The notes: generated by a model not told the origin, from the sequence alone. A stretch of 56,543 nucleotides of DNA from Chalciporus piperatus (GCA_038093975.1 JBBPTG010000162.1:1-56543), one strand, 5' to 3'; numbered from the stretch's first letter, positions 1-11,080 are shown. Numbers and translations: made by a program.

Positions 1-319
1 ATCATGCCTGAGGTGTTTCAGCTTTTCATCCAAGCGCTCAAGCACATAATGCATCCATGAGGCCTATAAAAGATGGCCGATTCTTTGACGGTCCAGTGGT
101 GTGAATCGCTGAGATATCATAAGAGTCTATCCGCGGATGCCTCTCGTCGCTCGCTCTCAGGACCATCTTCACTCTCCTTCAACCTCAAAATCCTTCGAAT
201 TCGCTGAGAAGTGTGCCCTCACCTGTTTTCACCTACGGTGCACATCCTTGCAATGTTCACAAACCATCATTCCTTACATCAACTCTCGTACCGGAAGACC
301 TGCTTGGCTTTTTGGCCTT

Positions 320-440
320 TTGCACGGTCCGAGGTAAGTGCGGGAGTTTCACCAAGATCGGGGCAGACTCGACGGACGGAAGGGAGGGTATCATGATGCA
401 GGATCTGGTGTTTCTTTCCTCTTTCGGTCAGAGTAGATCG
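320..440 (-). pseudogene. LCP5 coding fragment (outer left copy)
   Basis: On the minus strand this stretch translates to DLGETPALTSDR, against GLGGTPALTSDR in the intact LCP5 gene around 3530-3570. The nucleotide match covers roughly 58 bases (shared runs such as gtcgagtctgc and aactcccgc) and weakens towards 440. No start codon, splice site or rest of the gene is present, so it is a relic. It lies downstream of the left F-box copy and in the same orientation, mirroring the LCP5 fragment at 5918-6015 on the right. Confidence 0.7.
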
Positions 441-565
441 AGTAGAATGGCGATGAAGAATGATATTACTGGCTAACTTTGAGCCTAGATACACAAAGAG
501 TATAGCAGAACGACTGTCTGCTGCTCATTGAGAGTCTGGTTTTGGGAGACCACACAGACAGCGAA

Positions 566-2258
566 CTACTGGAAATCTAACACCACGAGATCAGTAGAGT
601 CATCCTTCCGCTCATCCCCACCATAACAAATCCTTCCTCTTACACCGTCAAACGCACAAGAAGTTACACTTCCAACGTCCAAAGTCTCGAAAACATCACT
701 GACCATAGCCGTGCATTCCTCTCCACTCGCCTTAATCGAGAATTTATAGTTACCGCAAAGTCCCCTCGCATAGCCATCACTTGAAGCTTGCACCTCGAAG
801 TCAGCATGATAGTCTTGGTTGCAAAGTGTGAAAAGGTGTTTTTGAGTGACGGCGAGGGAGAGGACTTCTGTGGGATTCGAGGCTCTGGCTGGCAAGGTGA
901 AGTCGAGGTAGTAGAAATATTCATGACCGGGGTAGTTTGCGAAGAACCTCAAGATAGTTTCCCCAGTCAGGGAGTTGACAACGGGATCGCGAAGGGGATG
1001 CGACAGAAAGGGGATGTGGACGTCAACGAGCACCTCGTGGATGAGGCGAAGTTCCAAGTCACTATCAACCGGATCATGATGTGGTTGATTCGGAAATATA
1101 TATATCTGGACCACTTCAGACACCAAGGATCTCCACACGGCAGCAATATATGATCCCGTTGGCCAGACTCCGGTCAGTTCGAAACCGGCTCCAAATGGGT
1201 CTCTGTCCACAGGCTGAGTAGCCTTTAGCGTCATTGAGATTCATCAGTAATTGCTACTCACTTCTACTAGATGGTCATTAAATAGTGGAAACTTGTATAT
1301 GGTATACGTCCAGGGATCAACAAACATGTTTCGAACCCCGGAATCGAGATCACGTTCGTCCAGGGATCAACAAACATGTTTCGAACCCCGGAATCGAGAT
1401 CACGTTCAAAATATAAAGGTGACGTGGTGGTGGCGAACCCGGTGAATCGTGTACCTTCCGGGAGGTCCATCTCGTGAATCGAGGGTCCGAATGAGCTGGT
1501 TTCGTCCTGTAACGAAAACACTACAAGTTTGCTAGAGAAGAGAATGGTGAAAACTAGCAACAGAACAAAATCATGGATGCACGTACATCCATCGCTCCTC
1601 AGGCAGTGATTCGCTGATACAGGATACAGCAAGATAAACTCGCAGTGCATCAGGGAATCCCATGGAGAAGACTTTGAAGGACTGTATTCGTTGACCGGTC
1701 TCCCAAATCACCCGACGGGAACCCATTTCGAGATCTTCGGCGAAAACTTGCTTGCCTCCCGACCAAATGAACAACCTTCCGAAGAGAATGTTGGGTGTGT
1801 CGATTGGCCTGTAACGTGGACCCTGAGTGATTGAAACAACTTTGAGGGGCTGTGAGGCCCATGTACGGGATAAGCGCTCTGAGGGAACCAAAATGCGTTC
1901 AAGAGACCGAGTGGACTGCCACGAGAAAGGTCCAGGTGGACGGGGCAACTGAGCGGTGGTGTACAACGCCTTCCACAACTGGGTATCGCGAGCAACATCG
2001 TTGAATTGTTTTGAGACCTAGAACGAGGAACATCAGAGGGGGGCTAAGGGTGATCATTTGGAGTGGGGGAGGGTGGCAAGATCCAGGTGATGTATGGCAA
2101 ATCGCGTGGAAGAGTCCAGGCCATCGGCAACTCGTACGGGTACTTACGAGACGCGATTGGATAACCTCGCAGGGGCTCGTGTAGAGCAAGATGTAATAGG
2201 CAAGTTCATTTGGGAGAGTCTGGGGTGTGGGATGTTTCGCACAAGCCAGATCCTCCAT
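566..2258 (-). pseudogene. F-box protein, frameshifted copy A
   Basis: Inverted paralogue of the intact F-box gene at 4070-5700. The start (MEDLACAKHPTPQ), the F-box core (LPNELAYYILLYTSPCEVI, then VSKQFNDVARDTQLWKALY after an intron) and the splice sites are conserved; the first donor reads GTAAGT. The middle exon contains a 50-bp tandem duplication (1307-1406). Because 50 is not a multiple of three, the frame shifts after VDPWT and stops at 1267-1269, just before the normal donor. The last exon (566 to about 1217) is still open and about as similar to copy B as the rest, which suggests recent inactivation. A truncated protein of about 300 residues could still be made. F-box proteins normally recruit substrates to SCF ubiquitin ligases. 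Confidence 0.8.
1307..1406. repeat. 50-bp direct tandem duplication
   Basis: Two identical 50-bp units, 1307-1356 and 1357-1406, each beginning cgtccagggatcaac and ending gatcacgtt. They sit inside a coding exon of F-box copy A. The corresponding exon of copy B (around 4905-4950) has a single unit, so the duplication is specific to copy A and recent, with no difference between units. Confidence 0.97.
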
Positions 2259-2733
2259 TTCGTCGTGGCCGTCAAGTTCAGGTTGAGATTATCGAATGTC
2301 ACTACATAGAACGAGAGTGGAGCTCGTCGCGTGATCAAAAGGGGCATGATGCCATATAAAAGACTACTTGTCTCCATCCACGGAGGTGGGACGGAGCTGA
2401 GACGAGTCACGAACTGACTGGTGCCGGTGAGTACTTGAGTAGTTCATTCTATTCACACCAGCAATCGCGTATTGCTGTCGTTGCAAGATGAAACGCACTG
2501 GGCTCTGAAATAGTTGATGCCATGCACTACGCTCCACGTAGAGCGGCGGACTAGAAAACCGTTAACTGATCTTTCTACATTACTTCGAGTTGCTCGTCGT
2601 TGGTCATGCTGACGAGGCTATGTTCAGATCACCGTGGGAGTACAAAAATACTTCCGCAAGTCAAAGTTTTGTCGTATTAGCGTAGTTGGCTACCTGGATG
2701 TCATCTACTGCTTGTCCAATAAACCTGCACACG

Positions 2734-3963
2734 ATGACCGATTCCCAAAACATCGTCACCGTCTTGGACGAAATGAGTGCTAGCATGGCCTCGACGAGAG
2801 AACTCGTCCAATCACTTAAAGAAAAGTAGGCACGCGAACACATCGATGTCCTACTATGTGTCTCCTGACATTGACATATCACACCCAGGCAGTCATCCAC
2901 AGACGATATGGATACCAGAGACGGCATATCACTTTTGTCGCTGAAACACCACCTCATGCTGTTTTATCTCCAATCGCTCGTACTCGTTGGTGCACGACGG
3001 GCGGCCGGAGATACTCTCCAAAACCGAACCCCACCATCCCAACCATTCAGCACTGCCCAGCGCGACGCACGCGGGACAGGTCTTGGCGATCTGATAGACT
3101 CGATGATAGAAGGCCGTGTCGCCCTCGAGAAAATAAAGGTGCTTGAAAGCAGGATGAGATATCAGATCGACAAACTCGTTCGGATCGCCGAAGATACTTC
3201 TCAAGACGTCGTTAACGGTAGGTCGACTGGATTCGCTCGTCTCTGGTCCACCACTGACGGAAATCAACATTCACAAGATCTCCTCGCATTCCGTCCCAAC
3301 CCTCAAAACCTGCTCAACAATGACCAAGGGTCAGATGCCGGATCTGACGAGGACGCGAACGAAAATGAAAAGGGAGAAAACGCCGATGGTATTTACAGAG
3401 CCCCAAAAATAGCTCCTATGCCCTACGTAGAAAGCGCCGGCGACAAACGATCCAAACGGCAACCCATCCCCAAAACGCTCTCGTCTCTCATCTACCAGGA
3501 TCCCTCACGTCCTCACGTCGAGTCTGCATCTGGTCTCGGTGGAACTCCCGCGCTTACTTCGGATCGTGGACGCGAGATCCAACGGATGGCAGAATTCGAA
3601 GAAGAAAACTTTACGCGGTTGATGATGAACAAGAAGGACACACGGAGGCGGAAACGGGACGAAGCAGACCTCGCGCTTGGTGGGACTGGGTCCAGTCACG
3701 CCAGACGTCGTGGACGTGGTTTGGAAGATGAGTTCGAGGACATTTTGCGTTCTGTTGGAAGGACGAAGACGAGTGCTATCGGTGACGGATACGAGGAACT
3801 TAGGAACAGGGGTAAGAAGTCGGATGCGTTGTCTCGTGCTAGGACGAGGGGGCGGGGTAGTGTGGATGGTGAAGAGGTTGAGGCTCCTCAAGCTAAACGG
3901 GGCCGATTTGAGAAGGAGAGACGAGCACTGAGCAGGAAGACGGCAAAGGCTAGAAGCAAATAG
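2734..3963 (+). CDS. LCP5: U3 snoRNP-associated protein Lcp5 / neuroguidin (Sas10/Utp3/C1D family)
   Basis: Predicted 368 aa from three exons: 2734-2825, 2889-3217 and 3278-3963. The family acts in the nucleolar small-subunit processome during 18S rRNA maturation. Visible marks are the N-terminal Sas10/C1D helical segment (GISLLSLKHHLMLFYLQSL, then KVLESRMRYQIDKLVRIAE), the linker LLAFRPNPQNLL and a basic C-terminal tail ending SRKTAKARSK. The start at 2734 is needed because the next in-frame ATG (2908) cuts into the N-terminal region; splicing 2826-2888 keeps the frame. The second intron (3218-3277, 60 nt, branch-like ctgac) has no stop and is a multiple of three, so unspliced RNA would stay open. 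Removing it joins VVN to DLLAFRPNP as in homologues. The gene lies between two F-box copies, and pieces of its own coding sequence occur beyond both. Confidence 0.88.
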
Positions 3964-4069
3964 TCCAAGCCAGCGTAGACTACTAAAAGAGGGTAATCCA
4001 CTGTCAAATGTCATGCCAATCTCTTAGTCTACCCAATAATCTCAACCTGAACTTGACAGCCACGACGAA

Positions 4070-5700
4070 ATGGAGGATTTGGCTTGTGCGAAACATCCCA
4101 CACCCCAGACTCTCCCAAATGAACTTGCCTATTACATCTTGCTCTACACGAGCCCCTGCGAGGTTATCCGATTGCGTCTCGTGAGTCTATTTTCAACCCA
4201 CGCCGATCTTCACTCTGGGCTGGACTCTTCAACACGATTTGCCGTACAACCTGGATCTTGCCGCTTAGCTCCTCTCTGACGTTCCTCGTTCTAGGTCTCA
4301 AAGCAATTCAACGATGTTGCTCGCGATACCCAGTTGTGGAAGGCGTTGTACACCACCGCTCAGTTGCCCCGTCCACCTGGACCTTTCTCGTGGCAGTCCA
4401 CTCGGTCTCTTGAACGCATTTTGGTTCCCTCAGAGCGCTTATCCCATACATGGACCTCACAGCCCCTCAAAGTTGTTTCAATCACCCAAGGTCCACGTTA
4501 CAGGCCAATCGATACACCAAACATTCTCTTCGGAAGGTTGTTCATTTGGTCGGGAGGCAAGCAAATTTTTGCCGAAGATCTCAAGGCTAGTTCTCGCCAA
4601 ATGATTTGGGAGACCGACCAACGAATAGATGCATTCAAAGTCTTCTCCATGGGATTCCCTGATGCACTGCGAGTTTATCTTGCTGTATCCTGCATCAGCG
4701 AATTAGAGCCTGAGGAGCGACGGATGTACGTACATCCATTGTTTTGTTGCTAGTTTTCACCAGTCTCTTCTCTAGCAAACTTGTAGTGTTTTCGTTGCAG
4801 GACGAAACCAGCTCATTCGGACCCGTGATTCACGAGATGGACCTCCCGAAAGATGCACAATTCCCTGAGGATGCCTCCCAGCCAGTTTTATATTTTGAAG
4901 GTGATCCTGATTCCGGGACTCAGCACATGCTTGTCGATCCGTGGACGTATAGCATATACAAGTTTCCATTATTTAATAGCGATCTGCTAAATGTGAGTAG
5001 CAATCACTGATGATCTCAAATGATGCTAAACGCTGCTCAGCCTGACGCAGACGTAACCCTGACTGAAGTCTTGACAACAGGACCCTATATTGTTGCTGTG
5101 TGGAGATCCTGGGTGTTTCATGTGGTCCAGATATATATCGTTCCGAATCAACCACATCCGGTTGGTGGTGACTTGGAACTTCGCCTCACCCACGAGGCGC
5201 TCGTCGACAACGTCCCCTTGCTGACGCATACCCTTCGCGATCCAGATGTCAACTCCCTGACTGGTGACACTATCCTGAGGATCTTGGCATACGACCGCGT
5301 CACAGATATATCACGTTACTGCTGCGTCGACTTCACCTTGCCACCCGCGGCCTCGATTTCCACAGAAATCCTCTCCCTCGCCGTCACTCAAAAACATCTT
5401 TTCGAACTCCATGGCATCGACGATAACGTCCAGTTGCAAGCTTCAAGGGATGGCTATGCGAGGGGAATTTGCATTCTTAAATCGACCTCCTCGCATCCTC
5501 ACCGCATTGCCAATTTCCATAAATTCTCGATTGACGCGAGTGGAGAGGAATGCACGGCTATGATCCATGGTGTTTTCGAGACTTTGGACGTTGGAAGTGT
5601 ATATTCTCATGCGTTTGATGGTGTAAGAGGAAGGATTTGTTATGGTAGGGACGAGCGGAAGGATGACTCTACTGATCTCGTGGTGTTTGATTTCCAGTAG
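4070..5700 (+). CDS. F-box domain protein, intact copy B
   Basis: Predicted 472 aa from four exons: 4070-4180, 4295-4725, 4776-4992 and 5041-5700. All junctions are GT-AG and in phase. The N-terminal F-box spans about residues 14-55 (LPNELAYYILLYTSPCEVI, then VSKQFNDVARDTQLWKALY). The rest is a beta-rich region typical of agaricomycete F-box proteins with no recognised repeat. The expected role is substrate adaptor in an SCF E3 ubiquitin ligase; the substrate cannot be inferred. The start codon lies only 107 bp after the LCP5 stop. The 40 bp upstream of the ATG (aatctcaacctgaacttgac region) also occur upstream of copy A, so the duplicated unit includes leader sequence. The last exon carries about 12 extra residues (near KSTSSHPHRIANF) compared with copy A. 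Confidence 0.85.
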
Positions 5701-5917
5701 CTCTGTATCTAGGCTCATTTATGGCTGCCAGAACCAGAAAGAAAAAGGGAGAAAGGGAAATCGATAGAGTTGGTGTAACCCGGGCCGTTCAAGTTGTCTG
5801 CCCCAGGCAGTTGACAGATTCAGGATGAAGATAGCCGTTCAAACGTTCACCCTCCACTGTCGACGGCCCTGGGAGTGTTCGCAGGGGTTTCCCCCTTTTG
5901 GTAGTCTACGAACACTC

Positions 5918-6015
5918 GTAGGCGGAAACGGCCCGGTCATGTCAGACGTTGTGGCCGTGGTTTGGAAGATGACTTCGAGGTAATCTTGCGTTCTGTTGGA
6001 AGAGCGGAGGCGCGT
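5918..6015 (+). pseudogene. LCP5 coding fragment (outer right copy)
   Basis: Bases from aggcggaaacgg to about 6015 match LCP5 3648-3760 imperfectly. Shared runs include cgtggtttggaagatga and ttgcgttctgttggaag. An internal segment of about 27 bp is missing relative to the intact gene. It lies downstream of F-box copy B on the same strand, the mirror of the fragment at 320-440. It cannot encode a protein by itself. Confidence 0.8.
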
Positions 6016-6061
6016 TTCTCCTTGTCTGGCATCGCCGACCGCGTAGTTCGTACCAGAGAAG

Positions 6062-7050
6062 ATGAAGTTTTACAGGATGGACTGGATTCCGCTCGCTGAC
6101 CCCCGTCTGGATGGAAACGATAAAACAGATCCAGACTTCATCAAAGCAGTTTCGTCCGTCACAGGTACACTCAGGACCTCATGCACTACTCCCCAAGCTG
6201 CTCCAGAGTCTACAAGAAGATGCTGTGGGCCACGAAACGAAGAACCACTCGCACCAAAGACGTCGCGTACTCACTCCTCGGGATGTTCGACGTTGTTATG
6301 TCTGTTTCCTATGGCGAAGCTCATCGGGCTTTCACATCGGCGCATGCAAATCATCGTCGAGAGATCTAACGACCTGAGTGTTTTCGCTTGGGCCGGAGGG
6401 TCGTCTCCTCATTTTGCTGCCTTACCATAGTCTCCCACTTCCTATTTGCAGCGAGGCCGCGTTTAGCCTGCGGTTGATACGCAAAGACACGACCTCGGAT
6501 GATCTTGCCCAATACGACGTGGTGATCGGTCCTTCACGATAACGAAGCGCGGACTCCAGATCAAGTTGCTCGTTGTCACCGCTACCATGATTCCCCCTTG
6601 TTTCTGCATCGATGAACACCCCCTTCAGTATATCCAGCAAAAAGAGCCGATGCGGGCAGATGGGTAGTACGACGAAGACATGACATTCGGTCACCCGGTC
6701 ACCCTCACCCTGTATGATCAGTGGGCATTGGGATTATCTCCGTACGACGGACGACAACGTAGGCGGGCACAGCCCTGGCCAATGCATGGGTCTTCTATTG
6801 GGGAGGAAAGGCCCACTCACTCACAAGTCATGGGAGGTGGGAAATGCTCTGAAGGTCGTCGTGCATCCATGCGTCGAGAGGCAAGTGAGACGGATAGAAA
6901 TCGTTTGACTATGGCACATTGTGTTGACTTCTGGTTCAATGTAGCAGGGCCGTTCCTAGAAGTTCATAGTCAAAAGGCGCACCTGTATATCGTTCAATCC
7001 CTCCGACGATCCGATGGAGATCTCTGTTACCGGACCGGTAGTGGTAAGTA
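6062..7050 (+). pseudogene. Decayed HET / DUF8212-like gene relic
   Basis: Scattered reading frames resemble the C-terminal part of agaricomycete HET-domain (heterokaryon incompatibility type) proteins. One frame has MLWATKRRTTRTKDVAYSLL followed by GMFDVVMSVSYGEAHRAF, fitting the family pattern WA-R-TTR-EDIAYSL-GIFDV-P--YGE. A different frame continues ERSNDLSVFAWAGGSSPHF. Later fragments (VTLTLYDQWALG; LGRKGPLTHKSWEVGNALK) lie in further frames. Several frame changes and stops rule out an intact product. The family link comes from recalled motif patterns, not a search. It lies between the duplicated F-box block and the GH88 gene. Confidence 0.6.
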
Positions 7051-7269
7051 ATTCACATGTAGTAGATCACGGGGTTCGAAGCAAGTCTCACGATGTTGGT
7101 TGATGTTGTTGAAAGCCATCTGAGCACCAGTCACCAGACAATGGCAGACATGCAACACTGGCGAACTCACGGAAAAACTCGATCATGAGGTAACCTTCTC
7201 GCTTATGGACGACCTCATAAAAAGGTTTAGAATCACAGGAGTAGTAAGTACCAAGTAGCGCCTTGCAAG

Positions 7270-8802
7270 ATGCACCCACTTCTCCTGCTCACGCTATTGC
7301 CAGCTTTGGTTTTCACTCAGAATGCAGATGCATCACCCCCAAGTCTACTAATGGACGGATCTGAACTCGTATGGCCTCCCGAGCTATACTCATCCCTCAT
7401 CCCCTCGAAGATTCTCGCCACGGCCAACACTCAACGCAACCCTCCCCAGTACCCACAATATACCGACCGAGTACTGGGTGAATGGCAGTGGTTCTCGCCG
7501 AACACATGGACCACGGGATTCCTTCCCGCAACATTATACGAGCTACACTCGCGCGCACAGCTGTGTCAAGGTGAGGGAAGCGGTAGTGACACAGACTGGC
7601 TGAGTCTTGCGAGGATGTGGAGTGCGGCAGAGGTACCGCTCAAGACGAACAACACGGTCGGGCATGACGTGGGGTTCCTGAGTTTCCCGTTCGAACAGGA
7701 GTTGTTGGTGTAAGTCTGTTGTCTTTGACGTTCTTTGTGGTTTGAGCTGAAGCAGTGGGCTGCCAGGAATCCAGAGAACGAAACTGCGATCACGGCAATA
7801 AACACCTTTGCCGCTGACCTCGCCGCTCGCTTCAATCCAACCGTTGGTTGTACTCGATCATGGGACACATCCGACCCCACCCTGTTTGAGGTGATCATGG
7901 ACAATATGATGAATCTCGACGTGCTGTTCTCGTCATATGCCCTCACGGGCAACAGCACGCTCGTCGAGATCGCCAAATCCCACGCGGACAAGACGATGAT
8001 TAACCACGTAAGGCCGGATGGTTCTTCATTCCACGTCGTGGAATACAATGCGACCACCGGCGAGGTGATCGCGAGAGTCACCGCACAAGGGTATAGCGAT
8101 AATAGTACCTGGAGCCGTGGCCATTCATGGGGAATCTATGGGTTTGCAAATAGTAAGTGTAATCTTCTGCTATGTGAAGCCATGCACTGATTCAGCATAG
8201 TGTTCTCACATACGAACGACACGAACTACCTGGAGACCTCGCGCAGGATGGCCAACTATTTGTTGGACAACCTTCCATCTGACGGCATAGTACCCTGGTA
8301 CGTGCATTGGGCTTGAGTGTTTCATCAACTGGTGAATTTACGAAGAGAACAAAAGGGACTTTAATGCACCCCTTGTTCCCCCTCGTCCTGCAGACACATC
8401 GGCTTCGACGATTGCCTCGACGGGACTTCTCCTCCTCGCTCGCCAAGAGATGTCACTGTCCCCCCCCAATTTGATCAACGCAGCACGTTGGGTTAGTAGT
8501 GCATGGCGAGTGAGTTCGGCTTCTTTATACTGGCGTGTGAATGATGCGATGACAGTGTTCGGTTCAGCTCCTTTCAGCCACTACGAACGTGGGCTGGAAG
8601 CCCTCATGGCAGTCGTTACTCTCGAACGGCACAGTCAACAACCACTACCCGTCGGCAAATAACGACACGGGCATCATATACGGTGCGTTCTGTTTTCATC
8701 GTGGTTGACTCATATGGTTGACTCGTCTGGATACTATCAGGAGATTACTACTACATCAAAGCTGGGAACGATCTTGTTCGGATGGGACTCGGAAGATGCT
8801 AG
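7270..8802 (+). CDS. Glycoside hydrolase family 88, unsaturated glucuronyl hydrolase-like
   Basis: Predicted about 417 aa. Exons: 7270-7709, 7767-8152, 8201-8297, 8356-8509, about 8568-8682 and 8741-8802 (exon 5 could start at 8556). GH88 enzymes hydrate the double bond of 4,5-unsaturated uronic acid sugars released by polysaccharide lyases. An N-terminal signal peptide (MHPLLLLTLLPALVFT) points to secretion. The two family acids appear as D133 in GHDVGF and D192 in MDNMMNL. Other marks are VGCTRSWDT, RPDGSSFHVVEY, RGHSWGIYGFA, PWDFNAPLVPPRPADTSAST and the end YGDYYYIKAGNDLVRMGL. The first donor/acceptor pair was chosen so that ELLV joins NPENETA, as in relatives. The gene looks complete; the TATA-like tttagaatc upstream is not convincing. 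Confidence 0.9.
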
Positions 8803-9024
8803 TCGAGTTAATCCAGTAGCAAGTTGCCACCGTTCAATATAAGCCTCGCGGGGAATGTTACCTTGGAGGGCTTGGAGTAAGGATCCGAGTCGTCGTTTGG
8901 TGAAACTGTCCACAATAATGGATTTGTAGATACTTAGAACTCTGATGGAGGGTCCGTCGTAATCTCGAACCAGACGTTCAAGGAACCGATCGTAACCGGG
9001 GAAGCGACTGAGACGAATGGACAT
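8737..9024 (-). CDS. Hypothetical 95-residue ORF, convergent with GH88
   Basis: Opens with a true ATG at 9024 and reads MSIRLSRFPGYDRFLERLVR, then a helix-prone region (SFTKRRLGSLLQALQGNIPR). The composition is protein-like and not low complexity, but no family is recognised. Its 3' end overlaps the last GH88 exon in antisense, so either the reading frame ends earlier through an unseen intron or the ORF is fortuitous. The upstream interval 9025-9289 would have to serve as promoter for this ORF and for the divergent membrane-protein gene. Confidence 0.3.
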   Translation of the reverse strand: MSIRLSRFPGYDRFLERLVRDYDGPSIRVLSIYKSIIVDSFTKRRLGSLLQALQGNIPREAYIERWQLATGLTRLASSESHPNKIVPSFDVVVIS

Positions 9025-9289
9025 TGCTGTCTTGTTAGTATTACCCTTTGTGATGACCCCAAGGAGACCCAGCCTGAGTCTGGTCTAGCCGCATTAGCCG
9101 CTGATTTGAAGATGGTCAGTTCCCGATTTGGTAATGGACCGGCATGTCGTCAGGGCGTCAGAGCTGCGGGGTTAGGTTTTCGAGCTACATAAGCGAATGC
9201 GCCCAACGCCCCTCTTCTTTCTTCCCCCATCATCCCCAGCACAACAAACATTCCTCGTCGCGAACAATCGTTCACTAACACTTGCCGCC

Positions 9290-10413
9290 ATGGCTGAACC
9301 CACCTGGAGGGATGATATTCTGCTCAAGGTTTGTGCTCACCATCCCCGACCGAATCGTCGCTATACAACGCTCTAGATCGTGAACATTGTCGTTTATTTC
9401 GTCTTCTTGGGTTCCAATATCTACACCATCGCTGCCCCTCATGACATCTACTACTCTGGCAAGGAAACGTACATGACACCTGCTCCCTGGGCCTTCTTGA
9501 TTTGGTGCGTTCGGTCACCCCTTTTTCAAGCGCCACTCCTCACGCGTTGAACAGGACTCTCATTCACCTTCTCCTCCTCGGAACTATGGTCTACCAGTTC
9601 ACAGAAGCTGGAAAGAAAGTCATCATTGATGACATCTCATGGCGCTTTGCCTTGCTTGGTGTCCTAAACGCGATTTACGTCAACCTCTGGGCATCGCACC
9701 ATTACGTCGTGGCCTTCATCTTTTCGCTCCTCGTTAGCAGCACTGTCACGGTGAGTCTTTGCTTGCTTCCGCACTTTGCGTCTGGTGTCCTTCATTTTTG
9801 GCAAACCGCCGGATATTGGATGTTTGCGTTCTATTACGTCATACCTCCTTTGTGGCAAGTCCGGCTACTGACTTAGTTGTGAAATGGTGAACAGCACATC
9901 TACTACATCGTCAAGAAGCACCATGCGCCGGCTAACGCGGGTGATGAAGTCTTTGTGCACCTTCCTTTCTCACTCTGGCATGGATGGACTACCGTCTTGG
10001 TAGTTCTCACTGCCTTTGAGGCCTTTGGTGTCAACGCCATTTCGGAGCCCGCTCGTGTCTGGACCAAAGTTTTCGTCTTCCTTGCTCTGTAAGTGTGTTG
10101 CATCGAATTCCCAACCGCAGTTCACTCATGTATTCCGTTCTTCTCGCACAGCTTCTTCCTTGAGGGCACAGCAGGTGCATACGCCTTCACTTCCGCTGAA
10201 GGTGACCTGCCCGCATCGATCGCTATTATGTGGTCTCTCTTCGCCATCTTCGTTGAACAGACCGACCCCTTCGTGCACTGGACTTCTCTTGTCTTTGCCA
10301 TTCTGAGCGCACTCTGCGTTGTCAAGGGTGGTTATGGCTTGTTCAGAAAGTTCAAGGGCGGTGCTGTTATGCTCACAGACGAAGAGCGTGATCCGTTGCT
10401 TGCCGCGCGATGA
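9290..10413 (+). CDS. Conserved multi-pass membrane protein
   Basis: Predicted 272 aa from five exons: 9290-9328, 9377-9504, 9555-9750, 9895-10088 and 10152-10413, all in phase. About seven to eight hydrophobic helices are visible, for example [56 protein letters not shown] and [19 protein letters not shown]. The C-terminus ([11 protein letters not shown]) carries an acidic cluster and LL pair that could be a sorting signal. The APWAFLIW segment is faintly like tryptophan-rich TspO/MBR proteins, but the helix count and length exceed that family's five helices and about 160 residues, so I do not assign a function. The Kozak-like context gccgccATGG supports the start. The 143-nt third intron is longer than its neighbours. 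Confidence 0.8.
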
Positions 10414-10973
10414 GCATGCGGTTGGCGACCGTTGATTGACGTCCGAGTGAGGGCTTGACTGTCCGGGCGTGGAATGAGGCGAATGTACACAGGTTCCCGC
10501 GCTCTCACTTTCATTCCATATTTCTTTTTCAGTTGATTTCACGCATGCTGGATCTCTGTTTATATTGTATCTTTCTTGTGTTGTGCTGTATAACTGTGTT
10601 GCGTCTGTATGCTACGCGCCCACGATTTACAATTTCATATCAATTGCTTTGGCGAAATTTGACAAGCGCTTGTGATTATCAAGGGTCGTCGTATGGCGTG
10701 AGAACGAAATGTTTCTAGAACATTCGATACCCGCAGCTCCCAAGCGCTAGTATCCTCGACAACACTTTTCCGACCTTCCAGAGCAAGTGGAGACTCGCAG
10801 GAACACTCACTGGGACGATGGGAGGTGTATACAAAAGACTGCACTGAAAAGGAGACAAAGACAAAGTTGAAATGGACGGATCATGTAAATGGGTCAACGG
10901 TCGTGGTGGAAGCAAACAAGAGAGCGGCACGGGGTTCTGATTGTCATCATAAGCTGAGTTTTAAATCACCCAG

Positions 10974-10981
10974 TATATAAA
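10974..10981 (+). promoter_or_regulatory. TATA box upstream of the TBP gene
   Basis: TATATAAA lies about 100 bp before the TBP start codon at 11081. The stretch between is pyrimidine-rich (ctttgactccgaccttcctc), as is common around fungal transcription starts. Confidence 0.55.
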
Positions 10982-11080
10982 GAGGATGGACCTCCATCGC
11001 CTTGCTCCCACTTTTCACCCACGGCGGTTTTCCCACGCTCTCTTTGACTCCGACCTTCCTCAACATCAAAATTTTTGACA

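Noticed and set aside
5873..5917. 9-bp inverted repeat GAGTGTTCG / CGAACACTC as a terminator hairpin
   Set aside because: The arms are short, the loop is 27 nt and such hairpins do not terminate Pol II transcription; probably chance.
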